A DNA stretch of 64,000 nucleotides from Todiramphus chloris collaris. Its lineage: Eukaryota > Chordata > Aves > Coraciiformes > Alcedinidae. Below the pieces are notes generated by a model. That model had not been told where the DNA came from. It saw only the letters and a list, made by a program, of their open reading frames with translations, and made no database searches. Below are positions 35,126-48,300 of this stretch, in pieces. The DNA is taken from contig JANVCC010000027.1 of NCBI GenBank assembly GCA_025345505.1, positions 1,115,679 through 1,179,678 of the forward strand. Direction: 5' to 3'. The number at the start of each line of letters is the position of its first letter. Positions within the stretch are counted from its first letter, which is position 1. The position numbers were made by a program, and so were the translations under genes.

Positions 35126-38100
35126 TACACTCACAGTAAGTACAATGAATGGCCACGCTTTGCTTTTACTTCCCTCTTGCTTAATCCTATTAAAATCAGC
35201 ACTACACGGTGCATAAATCAGAGCAGAGAGAGCAGCTGCTGTTGCACTTTGCAGTAGCAGCATCACAGCAGCTTATGGAAGGAGGATGAAAGTCAGCAGT
35301 GTAAACCAGAGCTGGTGGGTGCGTGTGATCGCAGAACAGGGGTGCACCTGGTGCACCCTGCAGAAGAGGTTACGGTAGGCGGTCAGCAGAGGTTCATTTA
35401 CTATTAAAAAGGCTCAATACCTTCTGAGACCTTCCTGTTCACACGAAACATCCCCGTGCCATGGAGCTGGACCCTGCTGAAACAGGAGGTTTTCTCTCGC
35501 CATGCAGCCAAGAGCCGCCGCTGACCCCGGGCTGCGGTGGCAGCAGGGCTGCCTGGGCTGGCAGGGCAGCTGAGGGACTGGGAGCCCCAACCGTGGCTGA
35601 CACTGCCCTGACCTAGACAGTGCTGCTGTCCGGCACAGTCAGAGCTGCAGCGGTTACTGAAAGCAGACGCAGAATCTCTGCCTTCGTACCAATCACAGCA
35701 GTCGCAATGGGAAACAGAAGCAAAAACCTTCCCTGAGCGGCACCATTCCAAACCCACACGTGGGCATCTCTGCTGCGCACAGTCACCCTTGGGAGCGGGA
35801 AGAGCCCTTCCTGGGCTACCAACAAAGCCCAAAGGACCCTTTAAAAAAATCCATATGAAGCTTGGGCTGTAATCTGTCTGCCATTGAACTTTTCCCTGGA
35901 GTATAAAACATGAAAACTACATCAGACACATGTCTGGCTGGACACACGCTGCCCGCCAGTACTGGTATGTGATGCTGGTCCACCAAGGGTGGATACCATC
36001 TATGGGGAGGTTGTCGTGGTTGGGAAGAAGGATGGGGATAAGGAACAGGCTGGTGATCTCCTCTCCCTTCCCCAAGTTCACAGGGTACACTGATAGCCAG
36101 TCTGGGGAAACATCGTGTTCTTGTCAGAAAAATAAATGAAATATATGAGGGCGAGGGGCCAACAAAGCGATGATTCCCCCTGGGAGCTGGAATGAATCAG
36201 AACACATCTTCTAGTCTGGAAGAACAGGCGCTTCAGATGGCATGATGCTGCGCAAGGAAGGGGTGCTGAGGACACACGGACAAAGGTGAAGGCTGGGGGG
36301 GCTGCCTGTCTGTCAGCCCCTGGGCAGGTCACAGCTCTGCGCTGGGCAGTGACAGCTTAACAGAGTCAGGGTACGAGCCACGTTGCCTCCTGACTGATCC
36401 TCTCCTGCAAGAGCCCGCGTTTTACCGGGACTCCTGGGGACAGGGCTGACTGAGGTCACAAACTCACTATCTTGGCTGCTGGGGTGTGATCTGAATGAGG
36501 AGGTCTGACCCGTGTCTGTTCCTCCCCACGCCTCTGGCTTTGGTGAGCCGTGGGCAGCCCTCCGCCTGGCTCGCAGCACGCTCCAGATGCACGCTGCTAT
36601 CTTCCGTGGAAGGGGCCAGTTGGAGTCCAGTCCCCACTTGCTTTGGACAGCTGTGGTCTCCTGTGGCTTCCCTCCCTGACCCAACATCATAAACACTCGA
36701 TAATATATTTGAACGGTTCTTCTTTTACCCTTCTCTTTTGGGAAATGACAGAGGACTTTTTGTTAACCATTTAAATAGTGCCAGTAATTGCCCTCACGTG
36801 GCTGGAGATACCTGGTATCAGCCTACCAGGAATAAAAGCATTCACTGATTTTCCACAGACACAAGCAGGATAAGCCTCATGTATATCTCACAGACTCTTA
36901 TTCAGACAGGATAAATAAATTCCATCCTACAGCTGTTTCCTAGGTAACTGAACCAGGACCACAGCAACAGACTGCGCAGCTTAAAGAGTCAAAACAACAA
37001 AACTGCAGCATTCCTTTCTGCCTCCTAACTTTTGATTTTGTCGGGCTACAAATAAGATGGAAGCATTCCAAGAATGAAATATGCAACTGGAAAATGTGCC
37101 CTTATTCTCATGCAGCCGAAACATGTAATCCCGAGGGTCCCGTGATATGTCATGTCTATGAGCCACTCAGAACAACCTTGCCTGTGCTCGGGTTTCTGCC
37201 AGTGCCCTGGAAAGCCACAGAGAGCAGTCTCCCAGAATGGTGGGGCTCAGGGCGCTTCTCCAGTGTGAAATCTGGTCACCTCAAGCAAGGAAGTCAGCCC
37301 CATGCAAGTGATGGGAGAAATGTCGAGTGATGCGAAGGCTCCCTTGTCCTTAAGGAGCTGGAAGGTCCCAGCAGATGGTACCACCTTGCACCAGTGAAGT
37401 GGTCTGGACCCACACTGCAGGAAAATGCAGTTGGATCTGCTGAAGCCCTGTCCTGCCTTATTTTGTCCGTGACATAGACTGCTGTATTTGCTTGTCTATT
37501 CTCTTCAATCACACACTTCTTATCGATGGATGCAGTTGTCTGTACTCTCAGCAAACTTCTGAGTCTGTTTTTGTGGCTCATAACACCTTTTTACATATTT
37601 GCATCTCCCCTGGGTTAACCACACTTGCTAACGGATGATTTTCTTGTGGACAGCCTGGACACCTTCCCATGCTGGGACAGTGGTGGGTCTGTGTGCTGAC
37701 CACTGGCCTGAGGGGCCAGCAGCAGCAGCTCCTACCTTCCTTGGGGTGGAGGAGGATCCTTCAGCTGAGCGTTTCCTCCCAGTGCCCACCAAGAAGGGCA
37801 ACAGGTAGTGCAACGGGCTTTGCTGCCACACTGGTGAGTTAGAGGGGAAAAAAACCCAAATCCCTGCACTCTTTGGCAGGAAAATAGGCAGGTGCCTTTG
37901 CACCTGCAGCAACAAAGGTTGTGCAGTTGTGAAACTAGACAAAGGTAAAACCATTGGGCTTCCCACAGTCTGAAGTACGTTCTGCATCCAGCTCAGAAAA
38001 TTAGAGAGAATAAAATAGGTTATGCTGGTGTACCCTTATTTCATCTCTGGAAAGTGTAATATACGAGTAATCAGCTGCAAAGTGATGTTTGGTTTTGACA

Positions 38101-38810
38101 CTGTAAATAATTGTTTCCATATATACATACAGTGCTGGTAGAAATGAACGCCTGTTTTGTTTTGCAGAGCTATGGAGCAGTGCTTCTGCCTTACGAAGCA
38201 ACACCTGTTTGTGGATTACAGTCATTACAAATGTGTTACTCCAGTGACAAAAGGCTGATAAAGAAATATTTCACTGAACTGTTTTGGTAGCTGTAGGGCC
38301 ATGGAAGGGCAATTATATTTGATCATCATTAGGGGATCTAGCTTTCATCTCCCGAGTATCAAACACTGAAGAATCAACAAGTTTAGTAATTTTAGTTAAA
38401 AAACCAAACAAAAACAAAAGCATGCCTTCTTCAGTTGTGCCAATACGTCTAGCTATTTTTTAAAAGGCGTACAATGAGCACGCCAGGGAAGGAAAGTTTT
38501 TAAGTAGTAACACCAAGGCAAACTCATATTCCTGTGTAAAAGGGTCATAGGATCATTAATACCAGTGGGGAAATGAGAGGTCTTCTGTTTTCATGATGAA
38601 TTACATGCAATTTTTAGAAAAGGAATTAGAATATGAGCCTATCCACCCAGAAACTCGAGTTCACAGACTGAATCTCAGGAAACCCAGTGCCAGCTTTTCA
38701 CTGAATTACATTTGTGTGGTCCTAGTGAGTGTAATGGGGTTATGGGAGGTGAAAGTCCATGCAAAAATGGGCTCAGACAGACTCTCTGGAGGTACGTAGG
38801 AACAGTAGGG
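35126..38810. other. Non-coding DNA, GC-rich around 35.4-37.9 kb, no gene supported
   Basis: GC-richer patches keep open frames of 142 codons (35404-35832 minus), 127 codons (36313-36696 minus) and 119 codons (37628-37987 minus). Their products are Ser/Pro/Arg/Cys-rich, have no domain, and are opposed by frames on the other strand. No repeat recognised. Confidence 0.45.
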
Positions 38811-38985
38811 CCTGAGTCTGATCTCTCTGGCAGTGATCTGAATTTAAATTATATTAAGGTCTATTGATTTTGGTGGATGAACCATGAATGTAAGCTTATG
38901 TAAATGCAGCTAGAGTCAGATCATCCACAGCTATACCCAGCCCTGCAGCTGTGAAACAGAGTCAAATTCTGGTCATGTGGGTTCA
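38811..38985. mobile_element. Possible ancient palindromic MITE-like repeat
   Basis: GGGCCTGAGTCTGATCTCT near 38811 and AGAGTCAGATCAT near 38913 resemble the inverted ends of an old, palindromic repeat found in many copies in turtle and crocodile genomes (ends of the GGGCCTGATTCTGATCTC type). The middle TCTATTGATTTTGGTGGA resembles its centre. I know the family only from memory and cannot name it. The match is weak and degraded. Confidence 0.3.
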
Positions 38986-40790
38986 ATGCTTCTGGTCCAT
39001 TTCACTTCCATCTGTAGATGCTGAGTCTGCAGGGGGATGAGTTCCCACCTTGTCTGTGTCCCGGTTCAACTCAACAACTCTTGGAAAATTGCTTGTTCTG
39101 CTCTTTTGCAGTTCATCAGCAAACGGGATGCACGATAGCAACCGTTCACGTATGGCTACCAGTAAATCAAGGAGAAGTCTTCACCTCAGCTTCACCCAGC
39201 GCACCCTGAGATGACTGGAAAACCACTTAGTTCTCCCACTAGCTGGCTGGCCAGAAGCAACAATTAAAACCGAATAGCCTTTACCACTGAAATGCAGAGA
39301 TCTCATTTCAAAGCCACGCACATTTGTCAAGCAAGAAAGCATTTAGCTGCTGTAGTCACTTCCCTGAATGGGCCTATTTTAAAATTTGATCACCTACATA
39401 AAAGAAAGAACACGATCACATCATTTCATTGGCCGCAAGTCATAACCTTTCCTTAAAACTGTGCACTACCTTAAGGTCCTGTGAATACAGAAGGCAGTAA
39501 AACCCCGCTGTTATTCATACATCATTTAGCTAGGAACAACAGACGGTCTCCTGGGGTGAAGCTCTTAAGTAAGCATGACAGGTCCAGGATTTTGCAGCTC
39601 AGCCAGTTTAACTTTCCCCTGGGTAAAAGGGAAGTGCTGGAGGGCCAGGCTGGGCACCCAAATCACTGAAGTGCACATCTCTCTCTGTCAACATAGCTGG
39701 TGAGCACCTGGATATATCTGGCTGGTACCCGTGGCTGTGGCATTTCAGACGCCAGGCTGCCTAAGTCAATCTGACTTGTTAAAAGGCCAGGGATGTCCCT
39801 GTCCTGCAGACAATGATCTTTATTGCAGAGGACATCTGATGAGAACAGAAAGCTGCAGCCTGCCAGGGGAGCGCAGCGGATCTGCAGGTTGAGTGTCTGA
39901 CGTGGCAAGCTGCCTCCCTCTGCAGTTCTGCCCTGTGCTTCTTCCTGATGGATAATCTCATTCCTCACCAGCACGACTCAGAGCAGCATGCAGAATTACT
40001 AACCCAAGGAACGACTAAGACTAGATGGTCTGAATGGGAAAGTACAGAGAGGAATTTAAAAACAGGCAAGAGAGGCCTGAGGGGTCAGGCTCAATGCCTT
40101 GCTGATGATGGACTCCAGGAGAAAAATCTGTTAAATCTGCCCGATGTGCTCACCCATCCACTTGATTGTAACAAACACGTAAATGTACAAGAAAACTCCA
40201 CCAGAGCTAAGCTTTAGAATAAAGGCCACAATCGTGAATGAACCTACGCACACCCACTTAATTCTGTAATACAAGCCGTGTACGACCCACAGGGTATAAC
40301 ATGAAACATATCCACGACTTGGCTTCTATTTTCCATTCTACCTTGTTTCTCCCACACCTGTAATTGCTGTTACACAGAAGCACAACCATCTGCCTCTGAT
40401 TTCTACCAGACTAATCCTATCTCAGGATTCATACTAGGAGCTTCCTTTGTTTGAAATAAACCCAAACCAAACAAGTTCACTGCTGTCCCAAGTTGCCGAT
40501 GGAAAGCTCGAAAGGTAGCCTTAACCAGCCTCTCCCTTTACCTAACTGAGATCACCAGCAGGAGAGGACTTTTCCCGTATTACAGATGCTACAGTGGTTA
40601 GTATGTCAGGATATCTCAGCACGTCAGGCCCAGTGCAGTGGTTAAAGGACAGCATATATGGAGTTTGGGCTCCTCCAGCCTTTCTGCCCATCAGCTCTGT
40701 GAACTTGGCAGGATTTTTGTCCTCTTGCTTTTGGTTCCTTGTTAATTTGTTTCAGTCATTCTCTTCTGGCTCTCTTCTAGCCTAGCAGAC
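38986..40790. other. Unique non-coding DNA, no gene seen
   Basis: No exon or repeat recognised. The frame at 39663-39974 (103 codons, minus) lacks a domain. Confidence 0.5.
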
Positions 40791-40805
40791 TTTTTTTTTT
40801 TTTTT
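40791..40805 (+). repeat. Poly-T tract (T15)
   Basis: An uninterrupted run of 15 T. No element body recognised. Confidence 0.85.
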
Positions 40806-41151
40806 AATATGAGTCTGAGTGAATTGAAAATATAAATCAGAAGGATGGAGTTTAGCTTGTTAAGTTCACAGGCTGCACCATTTATGCACGTACTTAGAGA
40901 GTACGAAATGTAGACCATTTAAAAGGAAGCAAGCCCCAAGTAATTAACCTCAAACACTGTAATTATCAGTGTTATTTTTCCCCAGACTCCTAGGAAATCC
41001 CTGGAATGACTGTTTTGTTATTATGGAAAACGGTTAATATGAAACACCTCACATTAGAAATGTTAACAGCAGATGAGCTTTGTGATCACAGAAGGTCTTC
41101 TAGTGATGGATCAATGGCAGTGCTGTAACTGGCAGGCAGCCATCAGCTCAG

Positions 41152-41183
41152 GTTTTGTTGGGGTTTTTTTGGGGGTTTTTTTT
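41152..41183 (+). repeat. G/T-only low-complexity tract
   Basis: A stretch made only of T-runs and G-runs (GGTTTTGTTGGGG, T7, G5, T8). Low-complexity and strand-asymmetric. Confidence 0.75.
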
Positions 41184-41910
41184 AAGTTTAGAGGTATTTC
41201 TTGCAGGATATAGTGAAAGTTTTAAATTTCATTTTCATATAAAATTAAATGGAAAAACAGTGGTATGATTTCCTCAGGTTTGCTCAGAGCAGTCTTTCCT
41301 GATTGAAGCAACAGTTGTTCTTGGTCACAAATACAGAAAGGCTCATAATTTCCTACTGCACAGTCGAAACAAAACATGCCCTCATTTCACCAACACTTGA
41401 ACTTTGTGGGAATGACAGGCAGTTTGGACACACCACTTAGTTCAGGTGACTGTGGTTCTCCTCCGCTCTCTTCCTCCTTTTCCTTGATCCGCTTAAAATC
41501 CCACTTCTAAGGAAACAAAAATGTAGTTTAAATGATCAGTGGTATTACTCCAGTTGCTGATGGATCTATGGGCACACCCTGGAAGGTTACCAAAACCTAC
41601 AGACCCCCCTTACAGTTTGAAGGTGGGCTAGAGGAGAATGTGTTGGCTTCATCTTGTCAAAACAGAGAGCCTTCTGCTACCACACAAGAACCATTTGCAT
41701 CCCTAAGTCCTCTCTGCCCCAGGCTAAGAAAAGCCTTTTTTCCCTCTCATTATACAATCATTAATAGCTATCATTTAATTGAGGTGCTGTAATGACAAGC
41801 AACCTGTCTGGGAACTGCGTAAGCAATTAAAAATACAATCCTGCAGAAGGCATCATGCAACTTGTAACATAAAATTATATAAGTTATTAAAGTTCCACTT
41901 AGAAGTCTTA

Positions 41911-41985
41911 TGAAGCTATAAATACCCAGTGCTGAAATATATGAAGCTATTTCTCCCAATTGTAGATAGCTAGTGCTGAAATATG
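41911..41985 (+). repeat. Imperfect tandem duplication (about 31 and 44 bp)
   Basis: TGAAGCTAT begins both 41911 and 41942, and AGTGCTGAAATAT recurs at 41929 and 41972. The second unit carries about 13 extra bases in the middle. A local duplication followed by an indel. Confidence 0.65.
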
Positions 41986-42344
41986 TTGAAAAATAAGGTA
42001 TAAAGTGAGAAACAAGGGATGCAGGCTTCGCTCCCTAGGTCTAAACAACCCTTTGCAAAATGGATTATGCTAAAATGTCTCACATGCTAATAAGAGGAAA
42101 TTCTTTGCTCTCAGGGATGGCATATACCCGGGGCTGAGGCCATGTGTCCATGCTTTGATTTTTCCAGAACCAGAGAATTGTACTGTAATTGCTGATTCTG
42201 CAGTAAAAATGCTAGCAATATTGTTAACTGACTTCCCCTCCCAATTTCTGTTGGTAATACAGTAATTTTTCTACTCCAGGATTATATTACCTGCCAACAC
42301 AACCACAAATGGCCTGGAAAAGAAGGGAATTTTATTGCACTGCT
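41986..42344. other. Unique non-coding DNA, no gene seen
   Basis: AT-rich; no exon or repeat recognised. Confidence 0.5.
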
Positions 42345-42440
42345 TTAGGCCATCTCTACATTGGGTTGTTGAACCACTTTAACTGTGGTTAGCTTGCATT
42401 AAAGTAGCTGGTGCGTACATCAGACTGGTTTTCAAAGTGA
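42345..42440. mobile_element. Possible ancient repeat relic
   Basis: TTAGGCCATCTCTACATTGG and the following TTAACTGTGGTTAGC and ATTAAAGTAGCTGG recall an old amniote repeat whose copies begin GGCCATGTCTACACT. The match is from memory and low-scoring. It may be coincidence. Confidence 0.22.
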
Positions 42441-44354
42441 TTTACTACCTCAGGCGACGGTAAGCATCCCTCCTTAGAGCAGCCACTAATCCACTTCCCA
42501 GGGAGCCTCTTCCCTGGGGATCTCCTGTGGCCCTTGCTGCTCTGCTGCTACAATCCCTGTGCTCAGTAACTCGCTCTGTGTGAAGCTGCCTTGATGTTTC
42601 CGAGTCCCCAGAGTGCAGAGGTGGCCTTGGCCAAACGCACCTTCTGTGTGATTCATCGGTAACCTACAGACATCAGCATCTCAAGTTTACCTGTCTGCTC
42701 TAGGACATACAGATCTCTCTGGGTTTCTTCATGCATCCATGACTAGATCTTAGACCTGACCACACTTGTCAAAGGCACGTACCCAGCCTCACCACAGCAG
42801 GATACCCCACAGCGGGGATGCTTTCAGGGAATGGCTAGAGGAGAAAGGCAAAATGCTGACCAAAGCTGTGCTCAAGGCTGAGTCAAAGGACAGGACTCTG
42901 GCAAAAGTGCCATAATGCAAAAGGCCATGATGGAAACACAAGCAAAGCTCCCAGACATGAGATGATGGCTCTATTTTTGCACCCAAGACAGAGAGGAAGC
43001 CAAAACTATAGTGGTGTGTGTTGTCCACAGCAGCACCGTGACAAGCACCCACAACGGAGCTGGCAGGCTCCAGGAAACCACCGAGAGCACCCAGCACCCC
43101 AGGCACACATGAGGTCTGACCTGGAGAAGACTTAAAGGGTATCTGAGACCCAGGAGATGTGGTGGAGACAAAGAGAGCCTGAGAAAGACAGCCACATTGA
43201 GACAGGAAGTCAACAGTCAGCTAAAAACCACAGATGGACTTGCCAATAAGTACGATGTGATAGATTGTTACACAGGACCCCCCGAGGATTTCAGAGAGTT
43301 GTGTTAGAAGTGACACTGCAGGAGACAGCCTCCTTCCACCTGCCTTTTGAGCCCTCTCACAGGTACCACCTTTGTCCTGTTGCAAGTGGTATTCACAGCT
43401 TTCCCCTCGCTGTCTCTCCCCTGCTCCAAAAACTGGACCCTTCCTCCCAAATCCTATCCCCATGTTAAAAACACCGATGCTTTTAATTTCTGACTTCGGG
43501 TATGGTTTTGTATTTAGGGCTTCATCCTCTTCATGCAACACGATGTCTCCAAGAGGAGTGCAGCTGTGCAGAAGTGAGAGGAACGGGCAGGACTCAGCCC
43601 TGCATCACAGCACCCTCAGTCCAAGGAGCTGGTGGTGAAGCCCTTGCCCTGCACAGCGGCTCGGGGGAAAGGTTTGCTTCCTCTGCCACAGTACACGTTG
43701 GCCGTGTCTTAATGCTTCAGCTACGTGTCATCCATTCTCTCTTACTCTCCATTTGGGACAGGCAGGCCAAGCACAAGAAGGGGGCTTTTGCACTGGTAAC
43801 AGGAGTAAAGCATTGCCAAAGTTTTTACTGATGCCAAGTCTGTTGACAGTAAACAGCTACTTCCAGGAGGAACAGGTTCTGCTTTCATTAAAATCAACTC
43901 TATGAGTGTTTCTGCAAGCCCCAGTGCAAAGCTGGTGAGTGTTAGGGGTGTTCATCAGTGCCGTGCAGTGTCCCTGCAAGCCCAGCATGAGGAAGTCTCT
44001 GGGGAAGGCACTTGCACTGAAGTGAACGGCAGACCAGGACCCACACTGGTGTTTCTAAGGCAGAGAAGCAGATTGAAGTCAGAGTCTCAGAGAGGGAAAT
44101 GGCCTGCAAAGCCAAGTGACTTATCAACAGCCCTTGATTAATACTCTTGAATTCAGACTGTTCGCTGTTTGAATTTCAGATAGAGAGGAGAGCTCTTGAT
44201 TCTCGCTCCAATTCTGTTTCAAGAAAAGACTCGTTTCCCTTCCAAATACAACAAAAGATAGTAAATTTTATTTGTTCCAACCTTTTCTATGAATAAAGGA
44301 GGGCTATAATTCCTGGGCTAATGAAAAGAATATATCACAATGTTGCCTTTGTGC
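42441..44354. other. Unique non-coding DNA, no gene seen
   Basis: Frames of 105-109 codons (42789-43106 minus, 43221-43541 minus, 43502-43831 plus) overlap in both directions and lack domains. The part near 44090-44140 (AGTCTCAGAGAGGGAAATGG ... AAGTGACTT) vaguely recalls a reversed MIR core but is too degraded to call. Confidence 0.45.
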
Positions 44355-44374
44355 TTTTTTTTTTTTTTTTTTTT
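44355..44374 (+). repeat. Poly-T tract (T20)
   Basis: An uninterrupted run of 20 T, the longest homopolymer of the window. No retroelement body can be seen on the side where a reverse-strand element would lie. Confidence 0.9.
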
Positions 44375-45360
44375 AATGCTGCAAGTTCTTCCCTTTACTC
44401 CTGAACTGGCTACGAGCAAAGGGAGGGAAGAGAGCTGCAAATACAATCTTCAGACACCCATATACAAAAGCCTAAAGCATCAGTGGCTGATGGTTTACTT
44501 GCCCCTAGTGCCAGCCTCTAGTGACAGCTAGGTACCCAGAGCAGCCCTGCCTGCCCTCCACAAAGCTGCTGGTCTGCCTGAGGTCCTCCATTGCATCTCC
44601 TCTCCAACCTCCACCCCTGATACCCAAATGTCTCAATCTTCCTTTGCTTGAGGCGTCTAAAACAATCCTGCTCCCACTTTCACAAGCTTTAGTTTCTAAG
44701 CCACAATATATGTCAGTATGCAAGTTTCAGATTTAGCATTACACAGCTGAAAAACTTGTCCTGAATAGAGCCACCAAGTACATCTAAACACAGGTCCCTC
44801 TTCCTCCTAGAGGCTCCCTCCTCTGCTATACACTGTGGTCCATGTTGTGAGGCAGCAGCGGACAATTCAGGGTCAGACTGCCCATCTCGAATACTGTATC
44901 TGTCGACTTAAGAAAAGGCAAAGCACTGATTTCACATAAGAAATGAATTAAGCTTTGAGCTGGCCAGTGTCACGGAATTAAATGCCTTACCCATCTATCA
45001 GTGCCAAAGCTCAGAGCCCCTCCAACTAAGTATAAAGTTCTGTGACCAAACCTGAACCCCAGCGAAACCAAATCTGCATTTAGGGCTGACTCCAGCGGGC
45101 CTGGGGCTTGCCCTATGCAGATTGTTAGGAAAGCAGTTTTTTCATTTGGTTTCCTAGGGGAAGAGGATTTATGCAATCCTGATGTGTGTATAAGCACATC
45201 AGTCTACCCCAGTAACTTTGCACCCACTGGACAATTTCAAAAGAGAGCCCAAAGGCAAATCCAGTGAAAACAAGGAGCGGGCTGGCAGAGAGAGCCCTCA
45301 GCAGCACCCAGCCCGGGCAACGCGGCCAACTGAGCTCAGTCCTTGTTCCGCATCAAGTAA
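44375..45360. other. Unique non-coding DNA, no gene seen
   Basis: No exon or repeat recognised. Confidence 0.5.
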
Positions 45361-45370
45361 CCCACGTGGG
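45361..45370. promoter_or_regulatory. Palindromic CACGTG E-box
   Basis: CCCACGTGGG is a perfect 10-bp palindrome around the CACGTG E-box used by MYC/MAX, USF and related bHLH factors. A single site; function inferred. Confidence 0.3.
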
Positions 45371-48300
45371 AGACGTGTAGGCCACCCGATTTCTTTAGTC
45401 CTGAACCTACAGAGCAGCTTGATTTTCTTGCTTTTTTTCCATTCTATGTTTAAGATTCAAGATTAAAATCATGCAGGGTTTGGGGGTTTTTTCAGGTTTT
45501 TTTTTTTTTCTAGAAGACAGAGCGTGCCAATGGCTGCACAAGTGAGCAGACGAATTGTCTCAACAAACGCAAGCAGCAATCAAACACTAGCGGCTTTTCT
45601 GTGACACTGTCAGGCTCTCAAATACCCTGCCGGCAGAAATAACGGGGAATTGGTTTCAACAGAGCACCCTGCCTAGTAAGGTCCGGCAACCAGCCTCCCT
45701 TTTTCTCCTCCTGATTCTCAGGCAGTCACTGATGCACTACGTTAAATTATTCTCACATTTGCATCTCTAGTGACTTGCTTTGGTAAGTTGAGAAGAATTT
45801 AGCTCCTAATTCTTTTATTTTTAAATTTATTTTATTATTTAAACACAGTAGCCAGTTTCAGTTGTGATCCAATGATAAAGACATATTGCTAGGGGAAGAT
45901 TTGCAATTTATAGCCACAACTGTACATTTTCTGTACCTTTTATGTTGGTCTGACACCAAGATAAGCCTGGGACCAACTTGCTGTGCCTAGAAATCTCACA
46001 TAATTTATGAATTCAGGGCCCAGGAAAATTTCAGCCTATTAGTTTTTAGAGTAGAACTGTATGAGACCCACATGAATTACAACTACCCTACAGCAGAAAA
46101 GTAATTTTTATTTTATTTTCTGCTATGCATCCCTCACACTTGAAGAGCCAATAACCTGTATTCAGGCAAATGGCCTCTTCTGGGCTATACTTATAATTTT
46201 ATTAGAAAAAACTATTATAAAAGTGTCTCTTTAAATTCATAGATACTAACAGGTCACTAAAAAGCCTATTTTATAGTGGAAAATTACACTGTGCACATTC
46301 TTCTGAGTAAAGCAGGTAATATTCTACAGACAAATGAATAATTTATTCTGAATTGTGCCCCTGATAGTAGTGCTTTCACAGGCATTCCTTTCTGTGTCAG
46401 AATTGTTGGCTGTTTTCTTAGAATATACTATAGTTCTAGGACAGCTGCATTGTCAGAAGCATCCTTTCTTATCGTGCACAATCCGATAGATGAGAAACAT
46501 TCCTAAATGATCGCTCAGTAAAAATTAAACAATGAAAATCTTTAGTAGCTCTAGCATTTTGCAAATTTTGTTTTATCGTCTACGACACACAGCTTCTTGA
46601 GGATACTACCAAATACTGGCAGCTTCCCCTGACTTTAGGTGAATTTTTGCATACATTAACCTATATGCACACGCACGTCTGGGTGTGAACACCTGCACCA
46701 CCTTAGGTCTTTACTGCATTGCAGTCTGGGGACATTTTTACATTATCTTCAGTAGCACTGAGATGTCACTTTTTTTTTTTAATCTCCACTTTCAAACCTA
46801 AAAGTATTTTCTCCACATTTATTTCTTCTAGGATGCAGTGCTCTACTTCTGACAAACACAAAGCAGTTACAGAGCTATATCCTTAATAACAATAAAGGTT
46901 CTTCCCTCTATTCTAAAAGGCTGCTCGTCACTGTGAAACACTGGGTTTGCTTCGAGGACCATGTACACTAATCTAGCACTCTGAAGCAATATTACTTTAT
47001 AAAGTAGAATGGCTATTTGCTGGCAGATGCCAGGAAAAACAAGAGAAAAAGTATTTATGAAAAAATGCTCATAAACAGAGTTTATCTTAAAAATAATTAG
47101 AATTAGAGTTTATCTGACTCTGGGAAGAACAACTGTGATTACAGCAATGATACAGTAACTGCAAACTATGCTATTTAATAGGGGTATTTCCTGCCTTCAA
47201 GTGAGATGCTGCTGACACCGTGGCACAAGCAGGCAGGCTGGTTAGGGGAAATTGGATATAACGGGTCAGAATTTTACCAACAGAGCATCACCATTTCTCA
47301 GTCTTTCGGAGACAATTTATACCGGTTGTAACTAGCAGTCCTTAAACACCTTCCAGATTTGCTGTGAGGAATGATAACCTTGAAGCAGAAAAGATCTGAG
47401 TGATTTGACAGCTGCAACAAGACACAATGTGATCAAGATTCCCCAGAAGTGAAGTTAAAATATTTTAATGGAAGTAAAATAGTTGATCAAGGAGACAGGC
47501 AGTACTCCTGGGCACAGGAGACGATATTCAGGGTCCTTTTATCTGTCATAACAAGGTAATGGGGACCCATGAGTACACTATAGCCAATTTGCTTTAGTTT
47601 CAGTGAAATGCAGCACCTTAAATTATCAGAGACAACCAAGTTTCTTGCATCACTTAACTTCTTTTGTGCCTCATACTCTGATGGTTTTTCATTGCCGCTT
47701 GTTTTATGAGCTATGCAACTACTGCTTCGTTTGGGCTGTATCTAGGGCTTTGTGTCACACAGAGCAGAAAATATAGAGAGACTTTCGTAGGAAAGCATGA
47801 GAAAAGTTACTTCTGTCCTGTGCGATGCCTTGGCATTGCAGCTTCCCAGAGGATGACCCAAGCGTAGGAAGGCAGCTTGGTCAGTGCTTCCCAAGCCGTT
47901 GAACTCAGTGGAAGCATCTGAGAGTTGAGGGCTCCAGCATGAGCTTATACAAATACAAACTGCATCATGGGGGGGTTTTCCTATTAGAAAATAAGGTGCT
48001 TTTTCTACAGGGAAATTATTATAGGAACCATTACATAAATGACGTAATCACCTACATCCCTCACGCAAGACTGGGAGATGAAATTTTCAAAGAGCCAGGA
48101 GCCTTTAGTGTCTGACTTTTATTGAGTTCCCTAAGCCTCTCTGAAGCCTTTATGAAGGCCAAGGCTGTAATGTTATTTCTAAAGACTTCAGCAGGGTCAG
48201 GGTTCCACTCTGGCTATTCCTCTAAAATAAATGTGCGGTCTCAACCGCAGGGGAGAGGAGTGGTTTCCGTGAAGTTGTGTCGTGCCTTATGTAAGAGGCT

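Noticed and set aside
35404..35832. 142-codon minus-strand frame
   Set aside because: GC-rich patch that keeps frames open by composition; no recognisable family, opposing frames nearby.
39856..39872. CTGCCAGGGGAGCGC, CTCF-like
   Set aside because: It needs a gap or several mismatches to fit the CTCF core.
44085..44140. Possible reversed MIR core
   Set aside because: Only scattered short matches in an otherwise dissimilar context.
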